Source: Polaromonas sp. | GTDB taxonomy: Bacteria; Pseudomonadota; Gammaproteobacteria; Burkholderiales; Burkholderiaceae_C | Reading direction: 5' to 3' | DNA length: 40,491 nucleotides | Assembly (NCBI GenBank): GCA_028292745.1 | Contig: JAQGLT010000096.1 | Location: 1-40,491, forward strand | The notes under the pieces: generated by a model | Database searches by the model: none | Seen by the model: the letters and a program-made list of their open reading frames with translations, nothing else | Told to the model about the DNA's origin: nothing | Part shown: piece by piece, positions 38,011 through 40,491 of the stretch | Position numbering within the stretch: the first letter of the stretch is position 1 | How the letters are laid out: each line of letters starts with the position of its first letter | Program-made: the position numbers and the translations under genes

Positions 38011-40056
38011 ATGGAAATGAACACCTCCCCACTGCCCGATGACGACTCGCGATTGAGTGACCTCCGGCTGCGCACCCTTGCCCGCATGACCTCGTGCGTG
38101 CTGTGGTACACCTCGGCGAACGGCGCCGCCACCGAAAAAAACGACGCCTGGGAGGCCTTCACCGGCCAGACCCGGGAGCAGTACAGCCAGTGGGGCTGGC
38201 TGGACGCGGTTCACCCCGACGACCTGCCGGAGGTGCGCCAGCGCTGGCGCGACGGGGTGGCGTCGCAGTCGCCGCTGGAAATGCACTACCGGCTGCGCCG
38301 CCATGACGGCCGGTACCGGGACATGGCCACGCAGGCGGCGCCGGTGTTTCAGGCCGGCCAGGTGGTCGAGTGGGTGGGCCTTTGCATTGACCACACGCAA
38401 AACAAGCAGGCCGAGGCCGCCCTGAAAGTCAGCGAGGAGCGCTTTCGCTTCCTGGACCGGCTCGGCCAGGCCACGCGCACCTTGACCGATGCGTCCGACC
38501 TCATGGCCATCACCGCGCGCATGCTGGGCGAGCACCTGGGCGCGACGCGCTGCGCCTATGCCGACGTCGAGGCCGACAGCAACCGCTTCACCATCCGCAG
38601 CGACTGGTCCCTGCCCGGCGTTCCCAGCAGCGCGGGTGTCTACGCGCTGGAGCTGTTCGGCCCGCAGGCGACGGCCAACCTGCGCCGTGGGCAGACGCTG
38701 ATCGTGCGCGACGTGGACCGCGAACTGGGCGAGGCAGGCGGCGGGCGGATGTTCAACGCGATCGGCGTGAAGGCCATCATCTGCGCCGGCTTGAACAAGG
38801 ACAGCCGCCTCGTCGCGATGATGGCGGTGCACCAGGCCGCGCCGCGCGACTGGACGCAAAACGACATCGACCTGGTGCAGGAGGTGGTCGAGCGCTGCTG
38901 GGCGCACATCGAGCGGGTGCGCGACAGCGCCGTGCTGCGCGAGCAGGACCGCCGCAAGGACGAGTTCATCGCCACCCTGGCGCACGAGCTGCGCAACCCG
39001 CTGGCGCCCATGAAGTACGCGGTGGCCATGCTGCGCAAGGTCAGGGAGCCGTCGATGGCCGAGAAGGCGCACGATGTGATCGACCGGCAGGTCAGCCTGA
39101 TGTCCCGCCTGATCGACGACCTGCTGGAGCTGTCGCGCATCAACCGGGGGCTGATCGAGCTCAAGCATGAGCGGGTCCGCCTCAACGACCTGGTGCTGCA
39201 GGCAGCGGAGGCGGCGAAACCGGCGGCAGAGGCGGCGCACCACCGCCTGGAAGTGGCGCTGGACGACGAGGCGCTGTGGCTCCAGGCCGACCCCGCGCGC
39301 ATCGTGCAGATCATTGGCAACCTGCTGACCAACGCCGTCAAATACACCCCCAACGGCGGGCACATCCAGGTGCGGATGCGCCGGGAGGGCGACCGCGCCA
39401 GCGTGCAGGTGGTCGACAACGGGGCGGGCATTGCGAAAAGCGACCAGCTGCGGCTTTTCCAGATGTTCACCCAGCTGGAGCACACGGCCAAACGCGCCCA
39501 GGGCGGGCTGGGCATCGGGCTGGCACTGGTCAAGACGCTGGTGGGCCTGCACCACGGCACGGTCAGGGTGGCGAGCGAGGGCATCGACCAGGGCAGCACG
39601 TTCACGGTCGAGTTTCCTGTCGTGCAGGGGGAAGCGCGCGCCAGCCTCGCCAGTCCGGACCCGGTGCAGGGCACCAGCGGGCAGGGCATGCGGGTGCTGG
39701 TGGTCGAGGACAACGAGGACGGCCTGCACACCCTGCTGGAACTGCTGCAGATGCTGGACTACCGCGTGGCCGGCGCCTCGACCGGCGTGCAGGCCCTGGA
39801 AGTGGCGCGCAGCTTCGCGCCCGAGGTGGTCCTGCTCGATCTGGGCCTGCCGGACATGGACGGCATCGAGGTCGCGCAGGCATTGCGCGAACAGGCGCAA
39901 TTCAAGGACGTGCGCCTGGTGGCGCTGACCGGCTGGGGTGCGCAAAGCGACCGCGCCCGCACGGCGCAAGCCGGCTTCGACGCGCACCTGACCAAGCCGG
40001 TCGAGCCGCACGCGCTTCAGGCCCAGCTGTCCAGCTACTGGCACATGCGCCGCTAG
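38011..40056 (+). CDS. PAS-GAF hybrid sensor histidine kinase
   Basis: A 681-residue cytoplasmic sensor with no transmembrane helix. Order: PAS_3-type PAS domain (about 20-135, WLDAVHPDDLPEVRQRW and YRLRRHDGRYRDM); GAF-like domain (about 150-305, RFLDRLGQATRTLTD onward); HisKA with the phospho-acceptor His325 in FIATLAHELRNPLAPMK; HATPase with N-box NLLTNAVKYTPNGG, DNGAGIAKSD and GGLGIGLALVKTLVG; and a C-terminal receiver domain (VLVVEDNEDG, phospho-acceptor Asp610 in VLLDLGLPDMDG, LTKPVEP). No DNA-binding regulator or methylesterase lies beside it, so the output partner is elsewhere. The signal is unknown; PAS and GAF suggest a small ligand, redox or light cue. The ATG at 38011 is used; a second ATG two codons later is equally possible. 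Confidence 0.93.
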   Translation: MEMNTSPLPDDDSRLSDLRLRTLARMTSCVLWYTSANGAATEKNDAWEAFTGQTREQYSQWGWLDAVHPDDLPEVRQRWRDGVASQSPLEMHYRLRRHDGRYRDMATQAAPVFQAGQVVEWVGLCIDHTQNKQAEAALKVSEERFRFLDRLGQATRTLTDASDLMAITARMLGEHLGATRCAYADVEADSNRFTIRSDWSLPGVPSSAGVYALELFGPQATANLRRGQTLIVRDVDRELGEAGGGRMFNAIGVKAIICAGLNKDSRLVAMMAVHQAAPRDWTQNDIDLVQEVVERCWAHIERVRDSAVLREQDRRKDEFIATLAHELRNPLAPMKYAVAMLRKVREPSMAEKAHDVIDRQVSLMSRLIDDLLELSRINRGLIELKHERVRLNDLVLQAAEAAKPAAEAAHHRLEVALDDEALWLQADPARIVQIIGNLLTNAVKYTPNGGHIQVRMRREGDRASVQVVDNGAGIAKSDQLRLFQMFTQLEHTAKRAQGGLGIGLALVKTLVGLHHGTVRVASEGIDQGSTFTVEFPVVQGEARASLASPDPVQGTSGQGMRVLVVEDNEDGLHTLLELLQMLDYRVAGASTGVQALEVARSFAPEVVLLDLGLPDMDGIEVAQALREQAQFKDVRLVALTGWGAQSDRARTAQAGFDAHLTKPVEPHALQAQLSSYWHMRR

Positions 40057-40468
40057 CGCAGTTTCACGCTGACTGGCAACGGCAACGGCAACGGCAAAGC
40101 CAGGCCGCCTTTTGCTTCTGAATTCATAGCTGCTTGCGCAGGCGCTGTCTGCGCTACAGCCTGTTTTGATCATAAATTGCGTCATTTTTCAGGCTTTTCC
40201 GGGTATTTCTCCTTCCCCCAGCGCGGGAAGGAGCCAAGCGGGGCCATGGGCGCCCCAAGTGCTTGGCGGTTGCCCGTCGGGGAGAAGCCGCTTTGGCCGG
40301 GCCTTCGCCTTCGCGTACCGGTTGATCGAGAAAAGGGCCAGCCAGCCTGTTTTGCTATGGTATTAATAACCTGAGTTTTGGATAAGCAGCGCTGCGGTAT
40401 CAGGGTGACAGCAGATAGGCCTTGGGTCAAAAATGGCATCTCCCAAATGCGTGTGAAGGTGCCCCACC
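40057..40468. other. Gap after the histidine kinase gene
   Basis: A 412-bp gap. It holds a GGCAAC hexamer repeated nearly four times (40075-40098), the composite repeat at 40124-40250, and a leader of about 200 bp before the ATG at the right edge. No other gene is visible. Confidence 0.5.
40124..40250 (+). repeat. Composite dispersed repeat, second copy
   Basis: CTGAATTCATAGCTGCTTGC, GCAGGCGCTGTCTGCGCTAC, TTTTGATCATAAATTG and TTTCTCCTTCCC follow in the same order as in the reverse-strand copy at 6017-6133. Beyond the shared block a CTTCCCCCAGCGCGGGAAGG near-palindrome ends it. Confidence 0.65.
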
Positions 40469-40491
40469 ATGAACAATGCCACAGAGCTGTT
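40469..40491 (+). CDS. Start of an unidentified gene at the right edge
   Basis: ATG at 40469 preceded by GAAGGTG at about 8 nt, giving MNNATEL before the window ends. Seven residues cannot identify a family. Transposases of the ISL3 group often start in a similar way, and repeats crowd the region, but that is only a suggestion. Confidence 0.35.

Noticed and set aside
35039-38032. A 997-codon open frame on the minus strand
   Set aside because: It lies antisense to the spermidine-synthase-like gene, the repeat-rich gap and the flavin oxidase gene. Its translation is low complexity (His, Arg, Gln, Ala, Gly) without domains. This is a shadow caused by high GC in third positions.
40075-40098. GGCAAC hexamer repeated about four times after the kinase gene
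   Set aside because: Too short and non-coding; a simple-sequence slip with no gene or promoter arrangement that would suggest phase variation.

Overview
The window reads as a chromosomal segment of a high-GC betaproteobacterium of the family Comamonadaceae (Polaromonas, Rhodoferax or Variovorax type). The evidence is the strong G/C third-position bias, the gene repertoire (metXW, lptD-surA-rsmA, an orphan Bug-type binding protein, a MaeB malic enzyme), and two dispersed repeat families that I associate with this family. This is inference from sequence character; no database was searched. I see no rRNA, tRNA, CRISPR array or complete insertion sequence. A possible mobile-element gene starts at the right edge.

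Layout. 1-4460: the start of an RRM RNA-binding protein; an ammonium transporter; then two riboswitch-controlled units in a row, a yybP-ykoY (Mn2+) aptamer ahead of a GDT1/UPF0016 manganese exporter and a SAM-II-type aptamer plus intrinsic terminator ahead of metX-metW. 4524-8275: chromate transporter ChrA and a SulP anion transporter, both carrying repeat sequence inside the reading frame. 8320-12016 (minus): alkB, and a tightly overlapping sugar operon (GH1-like glycosidase, SDR dehydrogenase, aldose 1-epimerase). 12357-15602: copper resistance, with copA-cueR on minus and a CopZ-like chaperone on plus, divided by two CueR-type 19-bp-spacer promoters. 15789-21001: phosphatidylserine decarboxylase, a small basic protein, an M20 peptidase, a Tat-type Bug solute-binding protein and rsmE.

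21093-27200 is an envelope block: amgK (cell-wall sugar kinase) divergent from lptD-surA-rsmA. 27469-28375 is a secreted guanyl-specific ribonuclease with a barstar-type inhibitor. maeB follows on the minus strand. 31231-37822 is a co-oriented cluster: SPFH-SHOCT protein, zinc-ribbon/DUF4178 membrane protein, DUF350 protein, membrane-anchored spermidine-synthase-like enzyme and a Tat-exported lipoprotein flavin oxidase. It looks like a membrane-associated polyamine or stress module and is the least understood system here. A PAS-GAF hybrid histidine kinase follows at 38011-40056.

The most striking non-gene signal is a roughly 115-130 bp two-hairpin repeat present five times. Three copies sit directly after stop codons. 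The other two lie inside rsmA and the SulP gene, in the same orientation and the same reading frame, so both proteins carry a similar extra Gly/Ala-rich peptide. A second family built around an AGCTAT...ATAGC motif is scattered through the gaps and also enters coding sequence in chrA and in the spermidine-synthase-like gene.
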